Positions 10,916-21,573 of a DNA stretch of 64,000 nucleotides are shown one piece after another. The notes under the pieces were generated by a model, which was not told where the DNA came from, searched no databases, and saw only the letters and a program-made list of their open reading frames with translations. The position numbers were made by a program, and so were the translations under genes. Each line of letters starts with the position of its first letter. Position 1 is the stretch's first letter. The stretch comes from Verticillium longisporum (taxonomy: Eukaryota > Ascomycota > Sordariomycetes > Glomerellales > Plectosphaerellaceae), in contig JAETXT010000002.1 of the NCBI GenBank assembly GCA_019188255.1, positions 3,038,001-3,102,000 of the forward strand, given 5' to 3'.

Positions 10916-11244
10916 GTCTCTCGGTCAGACCATCACCGTAGCCAGCTCGGCTCAAGACGGCGGACCCTGCGCCGACTACACCCATCGACTTTCTTTCCCC
11001 TCGGCCTTTGCATCGTCACTCGTTGACTCGTCCATCCTCGACGGCACCCCCGAACTCAATTGATCCTCAGAATGCGCACGGCGACCGACTGATCAGGCTG
11101 CGGCCGCTGCTTTTGTTGATCCTGTCATCTGTCGCTCGAAGACGCCTGCCACTTCGACTGCCTCTCGACATTTTCCTCCGACGACCCTCTGACCCCTCGA
11201 ACCGACTCACTCATTCTCTCCCGACCCTCCCCGCCCTCCCCACC

Positions 11245-12167
11245 ATGTCCACGCCCTTCACGACAGCCCTCCTCGCCGGCGGCCTCGCCGGCACAACAGT
11301 CGACCTCTCGCTCTTCCCCCTCGACACCCTCAAGACCCGCCTCCAGTCGCGCGCCGGCTTCTTCCCCTCGGGCGGCTTCACAGGCATCTACCGCGGCGTC
11401 GGCTCCGCCATCGCCGGCTCTTCCCCCGGCGCCGCCTTCTTCTTCTGCACCTACGAGGCCGTCAAGGCGCGCCTCACCGACCCTGCTCGCACGGGTGCCG
11501 GCCCCGGCGGCCCCGCCCTGCTGCCCGCCCCCGCCGCCCACATGGTGGCCGCCTCCCTCGGCGAGGTCGCCGCCTGCGCCGTCCGCGTGCCGACAGAGGT
11601 CGTCAAGCAGCGCACCCAGGCGGGGCGCCACCCCTCCTCGGCCAGCGCCCTCGCCTCCATCCTCGCCCTGCGCGCCGACCGCGGCCTCGTCGGCGTCTGG
11701 CGCGAGCTCTACCGCGGCTGGGGCATCACCGTCATGCGCGAGGTGCCCTTCACCATCATCCAGTTCCCCCTGTGGGAGCGCCTCAAGGCCTGGGGCCGCG
11801 CCCGCAAGCAGCGTGCTGCTGCTGCCGCCGCCGAAAACGCAGGGGGCAACATCGACCTGGCCGACGTGGGCGCCGTCGAGAGCGCCCTCTACGGCAGCGC
11901 CGCCGGTGCCGTGGCCGCCGGTCTGACGACGCCGCTCGACGTGCTCAAGACGAGGGTCATGCTGTCGGAGCAAAGGTAGGGATCGCTGACGTCTTGCGGA
12001 GCGTGTGGCGGGAGGAGGGCTGGAGGACCTTCTTTGCCTGCACCGTGCCACGCATCACCTGGATCAGCATCGGCGGCGCCATCTTCCTGGGCAGCTACCA
12101 GTTTGTCGTCAACACGTTGCAGACCACGCGCGACAAGGAGAGGCGCCTAGCCGAGGGAGTTCTGTGA
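11245..12167 (+). CDS. PET8: Mitochondrial S-adenosylmethionine carrier (Pet8/SAMC type), about 307 aa, one frame break
   Basis: This is a mitochondrial carrier family protein with three repeats, each bearing the PxD/ExxK signature: PLDTLKTRL (about residues 25-33), VPTEVVKQRT (about 115-124) and PLDVLKTRV (about 230-238). The pattern FPLDTLKTRLQS with FPSGGFTGIYRGVGS and RVPTEVVKQRTQAG matches the SAM carrier, which imports S-adenosylmethionine into the matrix in exchange for S-adenosylhomocysteine. The frame meets a stop just after LSEQ. Adding one A to the run at 11972-11974 gives LSEQKVGIADVLRSVWREEG and continues to WISIGGAIFLGSYQF and the stop at 12165-12167. A 26-base intron there would be too short, so an assembly indel is likelier. 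The ATG is in a CACCATG context. Confidence 0.88.
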
Positions 12168-12466
12168 GGACAAGGAACGCAAGATCGAACACGTCAGACG
12201 GAGTATAAAGGAGCACGACAGGGCGGCCATTATCCCTCAAAACACGGCAGCACAGAGTGTTGATGAGCTCTGATGGTAGCGGTATCCCATGCTACGACGA
12301 CGTATGTACACTACTCATTAGAGGAAACGGAATACCCCTTGGATATATAGCAGTATAGAGACACCAAGAAACACCTCGACGCTGCACCACAGCACCGGCA
12401 CCTGCAACCCATACTAGGTTCGCCACACGGGCTCGGCAAAGCACATGACGCATGTCGTCACTTCTT
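12168..12466. other. Convergent 3' intergenic region
   Basis: About 300 bases separate the stop codons of the SAM carrier (+) and the WDR48-like gene (-). No gene is seen; both 3' UTRs are expected here. Confidence 0.5.
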
Positions 12467-15400
12467 CTATGCCGCTGCCGTCGTAGGAGCCGTTGTCGTC
12501 GCTGCCGGAGTGGTAGTTGGGGCCGGGGTCAACGGGCCGCCAGACCCGTCCGCTCCATCGATACCTGCCTCGGCTGGCGCCGCCTCTGGCTCGACTGGTG
12601 CCGCTGCCTGTGGCGTCGGGATGGGATTCTCAATCACCTTGCGACCGTTCGCCTTGTAGTGCAGCGTAATGTCGTTACCACCCTTCCATACGTGTGCACG
12701 TAGTGTGGCCAGCGTCATTGTGTTGGGTAGTTTCTATGTTAGGTTAGCGCCCTTCTCCATCCAATGCAGTGTGTCAGACTCACCATGTCGTTGCAGTACA
12801 ACTCGAGGTACTCATCCGGCCTGAGCGCATTCGGGTCGGGCTCTGTCACAGGCGGCTCGATCCTCTCTGCGACGTACGACAGGATCTTCTTGACGCGCAG
12901 CATCCTGTTGGCGTTCAGGCGGTTGTTGCCATCCGTGGCCGCCAGGTCGGGAAGCGAGTCCTCCCACGGCACCAACACAAACGACACCTTGACCGGGTCT
13001 TTCGGCGGGATCTGGTTCTGCAGGAGCACCTCTCCCAGCCACATGGGACCACGCTGCTCAATGACATCCACATCCTGGCCGACCGTCTCGACCGTACCCT
13101 GATACAAGTTGGCGCTCGAGCCAGACGTCTCCTCCTGAATGAATACTTTGGTACCAGAAGGCAGCTTGAGGACGGGCGTATCGTTGTACAGACTGGGCGT
13201 GATGCCCGTTTCGACAATCTTGTCGGGGTTGTCGGTGAGTTGCTTTTCGTATTCGTTGCGAATACGCTGGATGACACCGAGGAAGCTGTCGTCGACTTCC
13301 TTCTCGTGTGTTGACGACGACTCAGACTCCTCTGCCTTCTCATCCACAACTGCAGGCTTCTCTGTGCTGGTCGATGCCGAGCGGCCAATCTTCTTGCTTC
13401 CAAAAGACATGCTGCCCATGCCCATGCGGAACTTCTTCTTGCCGAACGGCGTGCTGGGTGCCTTGCCGTTCACGTCCTTCTCCTTTTCTTTACCATTCTC
13501 GGCGCCGGGCGATTTGACATCACTTGCTGCGGGCTCTGATGGCGTCGCAGGTGTCTGTCCACCTTTCGAGGCGCCGTCGGCCGGTGAGATAGCGCTGGAG
13601 AAGTAGTCTCCATTTTCCACCGAAGTGCGGTTGGCGTGCGACGTCCTCTTCTCCAAGGGGCTTGCCGGTGTAGCTGCGCCCTCCGGGACATCTTGCAGAC
13701 GGGCACCAGGGGTCGCCATGCCGATGGCAAGACCAGGGGTCGGCGCCCACTGCGCGCCATTAGCACGCGGTGTCGTTGCAGATCCCGGGCCCTCGGCCCC
13801 CGAATGTATTGATCGGCATCTCGATCGAGGTAGGCGGGGCCACTCGGCGGGCAGCAGCGATCCTCTTCTCAACCGTCTCGTTGAGAGCTGCGCGGTGAAT
13901 CTCATCCTTTTTGATCTCCTCGTCAATGACATTCGCGAACAAGTATCGAAGAATCCACTTTCCAAGGTTGACTGCAGTCTGTTAGCACAAGTCGTTGCGT
14001 GATGATGGGTGCCTGACTGACTTCGTTGATCATCCCTGAAGTCCACCGCCTCGCCTGGCGCCAGGTCGTCGGCGTACATCTCGGCGTCGAAGCAGTTGAA
14101 AGGTTCAAGCACAACCGTGAGGCTGCCGGAACTCGTGTCTATAGAACACCAGGGGGCAACAGCTTCACGGGTGTTGACTTCGGGCTCGACGTCCTCTAGA
14201 TGCCGCTTTCCGTAGCTCTGGATAACCTCGCACTACACAAGACGTTAGCGGACCTGGCTGTGAGAAGCACGTCATGTGTGTACAAACCCGAATCAAATCC
14301 CAAAGGAGCACATCACCAGCAGTGTCTAGCGTCAACACTCTTCTCCTGTCGTTCAGGAGCTTGTGCTTCACCAGGCCGAACTGGCCCTCGATGGTTTCTC
14401 GTGGAAGGTGGAACAGGGGCTCGGGCCCATAGGATGTCGAGTCGGGCGCAATTTCAGATCCCTTTCTCGCCGCGGCATTGCCGCCAATCGCCGCATCGGG
14501 GTCTCGAGCGACTTGCTTCGGGAACGTAGCCGTGTTGGAGATTTTGAGGATCGATTTCACCGGAATTTCCTTATTCTCTTCCTTCTTGTCTGTAGACTCG
14601 GTAGCTGGCGGGGGTGATACTTGTCTGGGCCGTGCTGTGGATCCAGAGGCTGACCGGTGTCGACGGTAAGCCTCGGGCAGCTTAATGTCTGACGACGTGT
14701 CGACATCGGGCCACTTGTTGATGGATGATGTAGATGTAGCTGTCCAGATGTAGCCGTCGGCAGCCAAAATCTTGCTAATGTTGCCATGCTCTTGCGCAAT
14801 GGCAAGTGACAGGCCGTCGTCCATGTCCTCGAGCGTGCCTCGCACATCAGTCTTGGCTACCATTCCAGAACGGTCACTGCTGTAGAATATGCCCAATGTC
14901 GGGTCGTCCGAGTAGAGCGACCAAACACTATCGTTGTGCATGGTAAAGGTGTACATGCAACGACCAGCAGGGAGGCTGCAGAGCTTGATTGTTGAATCGG
15001 AACGGGACGTCATGACGGTGACGCCGGCCACGTTGAGCCGGATGGAGCGCACGTTGTCCGTGTGGACGACAAGCTTGGTGACGGCGAGGCCGGGCCTGGG
15101 ATCCCACAAGCGCACGCTGGACTCGGGACCACCACTGGCGATGATACGAGGTGCGACGCTCAGGGCGTAGATGGAGCCCTTCTCGGCAACCTCGCCCTTG
15201 TTGTCGATTTCGAGAGTCTTGCCGCCGCCGTTCAGGTCCCAGAGACAAATCTTGCGATCGAGGCCGCCGGAAGCGACCCAGTTGGCCGACGGATCGTGGG
15301 GCGGGGTGGCGACGCACTTGACGTAGTCGGCATGCTCGCCAATGGCGACAGCATCTTTTGGGTCTCGGAGTGCGGGCGCCAGACCTTGACGGTCAGATCA

Positions 15401-15996
15401 GACGAGGCAGATACGAGTGCCGTGTTGTTCTGGGCGAGGACAATGTCGTTGATCCAGTGCGTATGGGCCTGAGTTTGAGCGCGGAACTTGGTGGAAGATT
15501 TGGGCTTGGTGCTGTCGGTAGTCGCGAGGCCAGCTGCGCCAGCCTTCATGTCGAGGAGATCCCAGGCGCAAACGACGCCATCTCGTCCGCCGGAATAACT
15601 GCGAGGTGGCACGGTCAGCAAGCGTAGAGACGTCGGGGGTGCAGTGCAGAGAGTGTGGCGGAAGGCCTACAGAATGGCATTGGTCTTGTCAATGGCGAGT
15701 CCGTTGACGCCAAGTCGGTGGCCACCGGGCTGGGAGTTGGGAAGCTCGAGGACTGCGAGTGCGGGCACAACAGGTCAGTACGGCGATGAGCAAGGTGTAT
15801 TGGGGCTTGCCTCGGAGTCTGTCGGTGCGTGCTTGATCGTTCTGGCTCGTCGGCGTGTCCTCCCCTGGCTGTGTCGTGCGGGGTTGGGAGTTGTCGCAAG
15901 CCGCGACAGGTGTGGAAGAGGCAATCCGCAACACAGCAGACCGGAGAAGGGAGGCGTACCATAGCTGATCCTCTGGCGAGCCTTTTTCGCTGCCAT
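12467..15996 (-). CDS. WDR48: WD40 protein of the WDR48/UAF1 (fission yeast Bun107) family, about 1031 aa, six exons
   Basis: Exons on the - strand are 15960-15996, 15671-15752, 14288-15598, 14022-14232, 12784-13971 and 12467-12733. All introns have GT..AG ends. The N-terminus (KKARQRISY, then [26 protein letters not shown]) and WD repeats ([50 protein letters not shown]) match WDR48, the activating partner of USP1/12/46-type deubiquitinases. The C-terminal DUF3337-like part includes [26 protein letters not shown] and [19 protein letters not shown] Ser/Pro/Lys-rich linker lies between, and a Pro/Thr/Ala tail ends the protein. Two single-base breaks occur: one T too few at 15356-15359 (restores [16 protein letters not shown]) and one C too many at 13797-13801 (restores [16 protein letters not shown]). 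Confidence 0.88.
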
Positions 15997-16172
15997 TGTG
16001 AAGGGGTTGGAGGGGGAGAAGCGTATGCTATTGCGATATCATGTGGTGACGGCGTGGGTAGAGGTTGCTGTCGTGGGGTAGCAGCTCTGAAGCGGTGCCA
16101 ATGCTGAATGGGAAAAGGCCACCCGAGGAAGAGGAGTTACTCGAAGCTGCTCTCCAGGCAAGTTTGTTGGGT

Positions 16173-16220
16173 CTTGTCAGGACAGGACCTTGTCAGGACA
16201 GGACCTTGTCAGGACAGGAC
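16173..16220. repeat. 16-bp minisatellite, 3 copies
   Basis: Three perfect copies of CTTGTCAGGACAGGAC lie about 180 bases upstream of the WDR48-like start codon. Confidence 0.95.
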
Positions 16221-16790
16221 TTAGCCGACAAGCAACGCCGCACGCACTGCATCTGCAACTCCGATGATGGTGGGCGGTGGTGCTTGGCTTGGCCTGGCCT
16301 TGGCCTGGCTGGACTTGCTCGACCCGGCGGGCATGGGCATGCGTACCTGGCGCCGCGCTAGCTTGCTCCTGCCCCTCGCCCCCTCGTCCCCCTCTCACCA
16401 GGACCAGGTGGAAGGTGCAGCCCGCGCAGGAGCAGCAGGAGGCACCCAGCGCCCGGCAGGGGTTCGAGGGAAATCGGCCCCCTCCCCCCTAGGCGCTAAC
16501 CTCTATTCATTGAGCCCCGCAGTGTTGATTCGACAGAGGACCTGTCAGTGGAGTTCTGGCCTGGGGAAGACGGGGCCGCTAGATCTTTTTGGAAGCCACG
16601 CTGCAGCAGCTTGTTCATATTCCACGGCGCCTTTGTGCAGGCGTCTGTCCAGTCGTCGCTTCTTCGACCAACCCCAGGCAACCATGACACGAACTGGTCA
16701 TGGCCAAGAAGCGACGGCCTCACTTCGTCTCACTGTCAGCTGACGATGGCACTCCTTCGTGCTGTACGACAAGGTGACATTGGCATATAC

Positions 16791-16823
16791 TACCTTAGGT
16801 AGGTAGGTACCTAGGTAAGGTAG
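16791..16823. repeat. ACCT/AGGT tetranucleotide palindrome island
   Basis: A run of TACC/AGGT units forms overlapping palindromes (CTTAGGTAGGTAGGTACCTA, then GGTAAGG). Related islands lie at 27649-27682, 49526-49600, 55871-55899 and 62202-62270. Confidence 0.85.
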
Positions 16824-17681
16824 CTAACACTTGACGACGAGCTGCTGTGTTGCCCCCGCAAGTCAGATTCACAGATTGGACATGGAACATGAGGATGCAC
16901 TACCCGAGCAAAGCTGCATCCACGGGCATAGATGCGTCGAAAGGAAGCTTGCTGCTTCAATTGGCCATGAAATTGGTCGTGTATGCATTGGACGAATTCC
17001 TATAACTCTTGAGCATGCGGCGCAGCAGAGCATAACATGCCGCCAGAAGCTTCTGGTGATTCAGCCCCCTGGTCGTTGAAGCAATCATGATGGTGCTTTT
17101 CCATTGGTGGCCTGTCTCGATCCGTCCTTGACGCAGCTTCTCACTGCACACTATCCCAGCCTCATGCTTCGAAAGGCGCATGCCTCGGATGCTGGGCTCA
17201 CTCACGGAAGCTCCATATCACCAACCTCCGATATCTCAGCTCGCGCGCCACTTGGTGAGAAAATCTTTCCAACTACCTCGTCACGTCTTCCTGATATGAA
17301 AGTGAGCCATTCGATGGCTCATTTGCCAGCCATCTGTCAAAGGATCAGCCCAATTTCCAACCTACGATGTCTCTTCGTTTGGTCTTGCAACACTTCACTT
17401 GCAAATTTGCTGCGTGCCTTTTCCTTCCTTGACAGTGTTGTCCTCTCTCGGAAAGACCACCGATAATGGCGCTTCAACGGCACTTATGAGCCCTTCTGGA
17501 TCTGGACTGATATTTCCTTCCAGATCCTAATGTTCAGGGGCCATCCTCAAGGCTCCGATATGCCAGCCTTGTGAACATCACATCTTCAGCCTAGCAAGTA
17601 TATCCTCAAACCCGGCGATACTTGTCCTCACATCCGTCATCGTGTTGTCTCTGCGCCTTCCCTTCTGCCCTACTCCTGTCG

Positions 17682-17978
17682 TCAGTGGATGCTCTTCCGC
17701 TTGAACACAACGATCATCGAACCTCGCTTCTCGCGCGCCTTCCGCACACAGGCCTGGCAAGTCCCCTCAACAGGCCGCGTCGCATTCCTCAACTCGCCAG
17801 TACACATGGCCAGCTCCGACTCGCTCGGCGGAGACGCAGGAAGGTGCTTCGTATGGTGCAGAGTGAGGTCGCGCGTCGGGTGGCCGAGGTTGTGACCGCG
17901 AGCGGAACGGCATGGGAAGGTGTTTTGATACTGGTGGTGATCGCAGGAGACGTGCAGCGTATAAATCTGGATGCACAT
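17682..17978 (-). CDS. Possible small Cys/His-rich protein, 98 aa
   Basis: From the ATG at 17978 the product starts MCIQIYTLHVSCDHHQY and contains paired Cys/His elements (CDHH, FPCRS, LAMCTGEL, TCQACVRK) with a basic C-terminus. This arrangement resembles a loose group of small ascomycete proteins that begin MC.. with a C-x(2)-H-like element and end in a CxxC motif, probably zinc-binding. The frame is open upstream but with low-complexity sequence, so the ATG chosen is the one that begins the Cys-rich part. The function is unknown, and expression should be confirmed. Confidence 0.5.
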   Translation of the reverse strand: MCIQIYTLHVSCDHHQYQNTFPCRSARGHNLGHPTRDLTLHHTKHLPASPPSESELAMCTGELRNATRPVEGTCQACVRKAREKRGSMIVVFKRKSIH

Positions 17979-18561
17979 TGTGCGCGGTCCGACCCGAGAG
18001 CGGCTTCTCAAGATGTTGAAGTCGCCAGCGAGAGTCTGCTGGCTATTGTATTCTACCAATGTCGATGCGTCAGGGCGTAGGAAAGGGGTCGTGGCAGTTG
18101 AACTGGCGAGAACGCAAACACACGTACAAGTCGAAAGGCTGTTCCTGTGGCATGGATTATATCGGGCCCTACCAGGAGGCAGGTGCGATTTGAGGACGCT
18201 GTATTCATCCTCCTTGATGCATTGGTAATAAAGACAACGAAGAAGACGAGATGACCAGTACCGGAAACCACGACAGCGAACAAAGCACACATACACACAA
18301 AGCACGCCCAGCAGCAGAACAACAAAAAGCCGACAAAGCTCAGAAAACATCAGACAGGGGCAGCCGATCTTGAACGTCGTACAAGTCCCGAAATCCCAAC
18401 GGGTTCTGTCAAAAAAAAAGTTGTTCTAAAACGCCATGCTGACCGAACACGCCAGAAAGTACAAGTGTGTTGTTTTTTCACCCCTCCTCCTCCCCTTTGA
18501 TGCCCCCTTCTCCCTCGCCTATCGATTCTGGCTCCGCCCCCTGCCCTTGGGTATTCTCGCC
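17979..18561. other. Intergenic region
   Basis: This lies between the small Cys-rich ORF and the 3' end of HAS1. It carries no recognisable feature apart from a 9-base A run at about 18411-18419. Confidence 0.45.
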
Positions 18562-20546
18562 TCAGCCGGACCGGCCCTTCTGCCTGAAGCGGTCATTCTG
18601 CCTCGGCTGGCTGCCGTACGTCCTCCTGCCCTGGACCTTCTTGTCCCGCCCGCTGGCGCCGACCGTGACGTCGACGCGGGGGGAACGGCAAAGCCGAAGC
18701 TCTTGGCGAGCTTGGCGAGGTCGAGCTTGTTAATGTCGTAGACGGAGCGCAGCGAGTGGCTCGCGTAGGCGTGCAGGTAGCTGCGGTAGCCGTCCTTGGC
18801 CGACTTGTTGAGGTAGTAGTTCTGGCTGATGAGCTTCTCGAGGAGGGCCTGGATGTTGGCGACCTTGCTGGCGGGGAACTCAAACTCGACGACGGGCACG
18901 CGCGCCGCCTTGAGGTGCGACAGGAAGCCCACCTCGCTGGGGTGCAGGAAGAGGAGGGACTTGCCCTTGGCGTTGGCGCGGGCGGTACGGCCGACACGGT
19001 GAATCTGGACTCGTCAGTATAAATGTCACTTTGGGGGCGTTGTGCTCTGTGGAGAGAACTCACGTAGTCGGTGGGCGCATCAGGGGGGTCGAACGAAACG
19101 GACCAGTCGACGGAGGGGATCTGGGCGTGTCAGCAGTCTGTCTGGGATGGCACAATGTCATGTTACGTACATCGAGGCCACGGGCAGCAACGTCAGTGCA
19201 GATGAGGGTGCCCTGCTTGGCATTGCAGAACTCGAAAAAGGTGTTCGTGCGAGCCTGCTGCTTCATCTTGCCGTGAAGACCTACGGGTCGTTAGCAAGTT
19301 GACCATGCGACAATGTTCCAGGCGGGAGAGGATGACTTACTCAGAACAGGGAGGTCGATGTAGTTCAGCAGCTCGGCATGGTACTTGACCGAGTTGCATC
19401 TGCTGAAGAACACAATGACCATCTTCTTCAGGTTCCTTTTCAGGTAGGTGAACAGTAGCAGGAACCGCTTGTCCTCGTCGTAGATGACGTAGCCCTGCTC
19501 GAGGCCCTCGACGGTGCTGTGCTCCTTGGTCTGGTCGACGTTGATGTACAGCGGTCCGGCGCGGAGCGATATCCGCGCGAGGTCCTCGACCTTGGTCGTC
19601 TGGGTCGCCGAGAAGAGGGACGTCTGCCTGTCGGCGTTGGGCAGGATTTTGACAATCTGGCGCATCTCGTCCTCGAAACCAATCTCGAGGATGCGGTCGG
19701 CCTCGTCAATGATGAGGGTCTTGAGGTTCTTGAAGACAAAGGGCGTGTTCTGCAGGTGATCGAGCAGGCGGCCAGGCGTGGCGATGATGAGGTTGACGCC
19801 CTTGGCGAGCTTCTCGGCCTCAGCACGGCGGTTGGCGCCGCCAATGACGATGCCGTAGGTCTGAGAGTGGTGCTCCATGAGCTCGCGCGCGACGCCGAAG
19901 ATCTGCAGGGCGAGTTCGCGGGTGGGGGACTGCGCATGTCAGCGATTGCTTGCATCCCAACAGGCATTCTCCCAAAACTTACCACGACGATGACACCGGT
20001 TCCATTTCGGGGCTTGAAGCGCAGCGAGCTGAGCATCTCGATGGCGGGGATCAGGAAGGCAAGCGTCTTGCCGGAGCCCGTCTTGGCCGCACCCAGGACA
20101 TCGCGACCCGTCAGCAGGGGCGGGATACCTCTCCTCTGAATCTCAGTCATTTTTGTGAACCCCATGCCCTCTATCGCCTTCATTGTCTTCTCCGACAGGT
20201 TGAGCTGCGAGAAGTCCTGCGCCTCCTCGCCAGAGGGTGGCAGGGTCAGGGCCTCGCGGTTCGGGATCTCCAGGTCGGCATCTTGGTCGTTTGCTGCGGT
20301 CGCAACGTCTTGCTCGTTGGCTTCGACTTCTTCAGGATCTTCGTCCTCTTCCTCCTCGTCTTGCTCCTCCTCTTCGCTGCCAGACTCGAAGTTGTCCTCA
20401 GACTCCTCGGCAGCGTCCTTCGCCTGCTTCTGCTTCTTCGACTTTCGGGAAACGGCTACCGGAGCCTCAGCGGCCTTGCGGGCAGCAGCCTTGTCACCAT
20501 TGGCGTCGCGGAGCTTGCGCTTCTTGTTGGAGGCGGCGTCGACCAT
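18562..20546 (-). CDS. HAS1: ATP-dependent RNA helicase Has1 (DEAD-box), about 587 aa, five exons
   Basis: Exons are 19983-20546, 19341-19929, 19171-19280, 19064-19120 and 18562-19004. A Lys-rich then Glu/Asp-rich N-terminus (residues 1-85) precedes the helicase core: Q motif GFTKMTEIQ, motif [10 protein letters not shown] (about 153-161), [21 protein letters not shown], motif II DEAD ([17 protein letters not shown]), [29 protein letters not shown] and HRVGRTARA. The block [20 protein letters not shown] and the tail match Has1, a nucleolar helicase needed for 40S and 60S ribosome biogenesis. The frame breaks at the G run 18678-18683. One more C on the coding strand gives [19 protein letters not shown], then [18 protein letters not shown] and a stop at 18562-18564, the expected end. 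Confidence 0.95.
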
Positions 20547-21573
20547 TGTGCCGTTTGTGGTTTGTCGGGTTGTCGGGGTTGGGGGGTGTGTACCTCGAAA
20601 ACGGTGTCAAGGCTCTCTGGGTCGGATTGAAGAGGTGGGATTTTTTTCTTATCGCCAGAAAAATTCTGGGACAGCGGGACTCTGGCAATATGCACATTCC
20701 CCACAGCCCTACTCAATTTGGCACATACCGTCTAACCAAAAGATTAGTGCGAGCCTTGCCCTTGTGGCAACAGTTCAAGGTGGATCACCGCCGCTGCCTC
20801 GGCGCGGTCACCAGATCTCTGACCTGTTCTGGTTAGACAGGGTGCGTATTAGCAGCGCTTGAACCTGCGTGGAGAAGGCTGGCGATTAGATAAGATAAGA
20901 ATACCATGTTCTCCCATCCGTGAACCTGTCGTCCATCACCTCGGCGTCGTCTCATCACGAAGAGTCAGGAGGTGTCAGCCTTTAGACAATACATAACTAC
21001 GCGCTCCTCAAGCGGAGAAATGAATACCGTCTGCTTTAAATGATCCCATTCAATTTTTGCTTCCCTATTGCAGCTTCTCGCGTGGTTGAGGTTCATCGCC
21101 AGATGGCCTTGCGAATGTAGTGGGGCAACACTATGCGCTACCTTACCCCAAGACCAGAACCTCAAGATCTGTTCACCTTGGATGCTCAGGGCTATTAAAA
21201 TACACCAACGATTGACTCAGCGTGACTTGGGAGCCATGAATGTCCGATGACTATACGTCAACTTAGTTCATTCAAGAATAACGATACAAGTCGCAGGCCC
21301 GTTGCGACTCACACTCATCCCCGTGCCATCAATTTTGAACCTGTTCCCCCTCCTCGTCCATGCAACTCCGCCACGGCCGAGCCGATCATATCAGCATGCC
21401 ATCCTCAAAACGCCAATGAAGCAAAGAATTCGTCGTCACCACTCAAGGAGTGTGGATCAAATGACAAACTGGGTCCCGTGTGTCGATGCATATTCCCGGG
21501 TTCTTCACAGTCCTCTCTTTCGTCCTTGCCCCCAGTATCTCAGTGGTCGCATTTCTCTTCCGTCAAAGTAGAA
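20547..21573. other. Intergenic region
   Basis: This holds the HAS1 promoter/leader (- strand) and the downstream region of the PFK-2 gene. It is AT-richer than its surroundings around 20.9-21.3 kb. No gene is seen. Confidence 0.45.

Larger units (their letters stand above)
10537..11244. promoter_or_regulatory. Divergent promoter between the TilS-like and SAM-carrier genes
   Basis: This 708-base region separates two head-to-head genes and must contain both promoters. It carries three separate tandem repeats (10663-10734, 10750-10791, 10836-10915). A C/T-rich leader then runs into the ATG at 11245. Open frames across the repeats are side effects of the repeats. Confidence 0.65.
15997..17681. 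other. Intergenic region with minisatellite and ACCT island
   Basis: The region upstream of the WDR48-like gene holds a 16-bp tandem repeat (16173-16220) and an ACCT/AGGT palindrome cluster (16791-16823). From 16.8 to 17.6 kb I see nothing with coding character. Confidence 0.5.

Noticed and set aside
11976..12001. A 26-base intron in the SAM carrier that would also restore the frame
   Set aside because: It is too short for splicing, and it would delete residues that align with the third carrier repeat.
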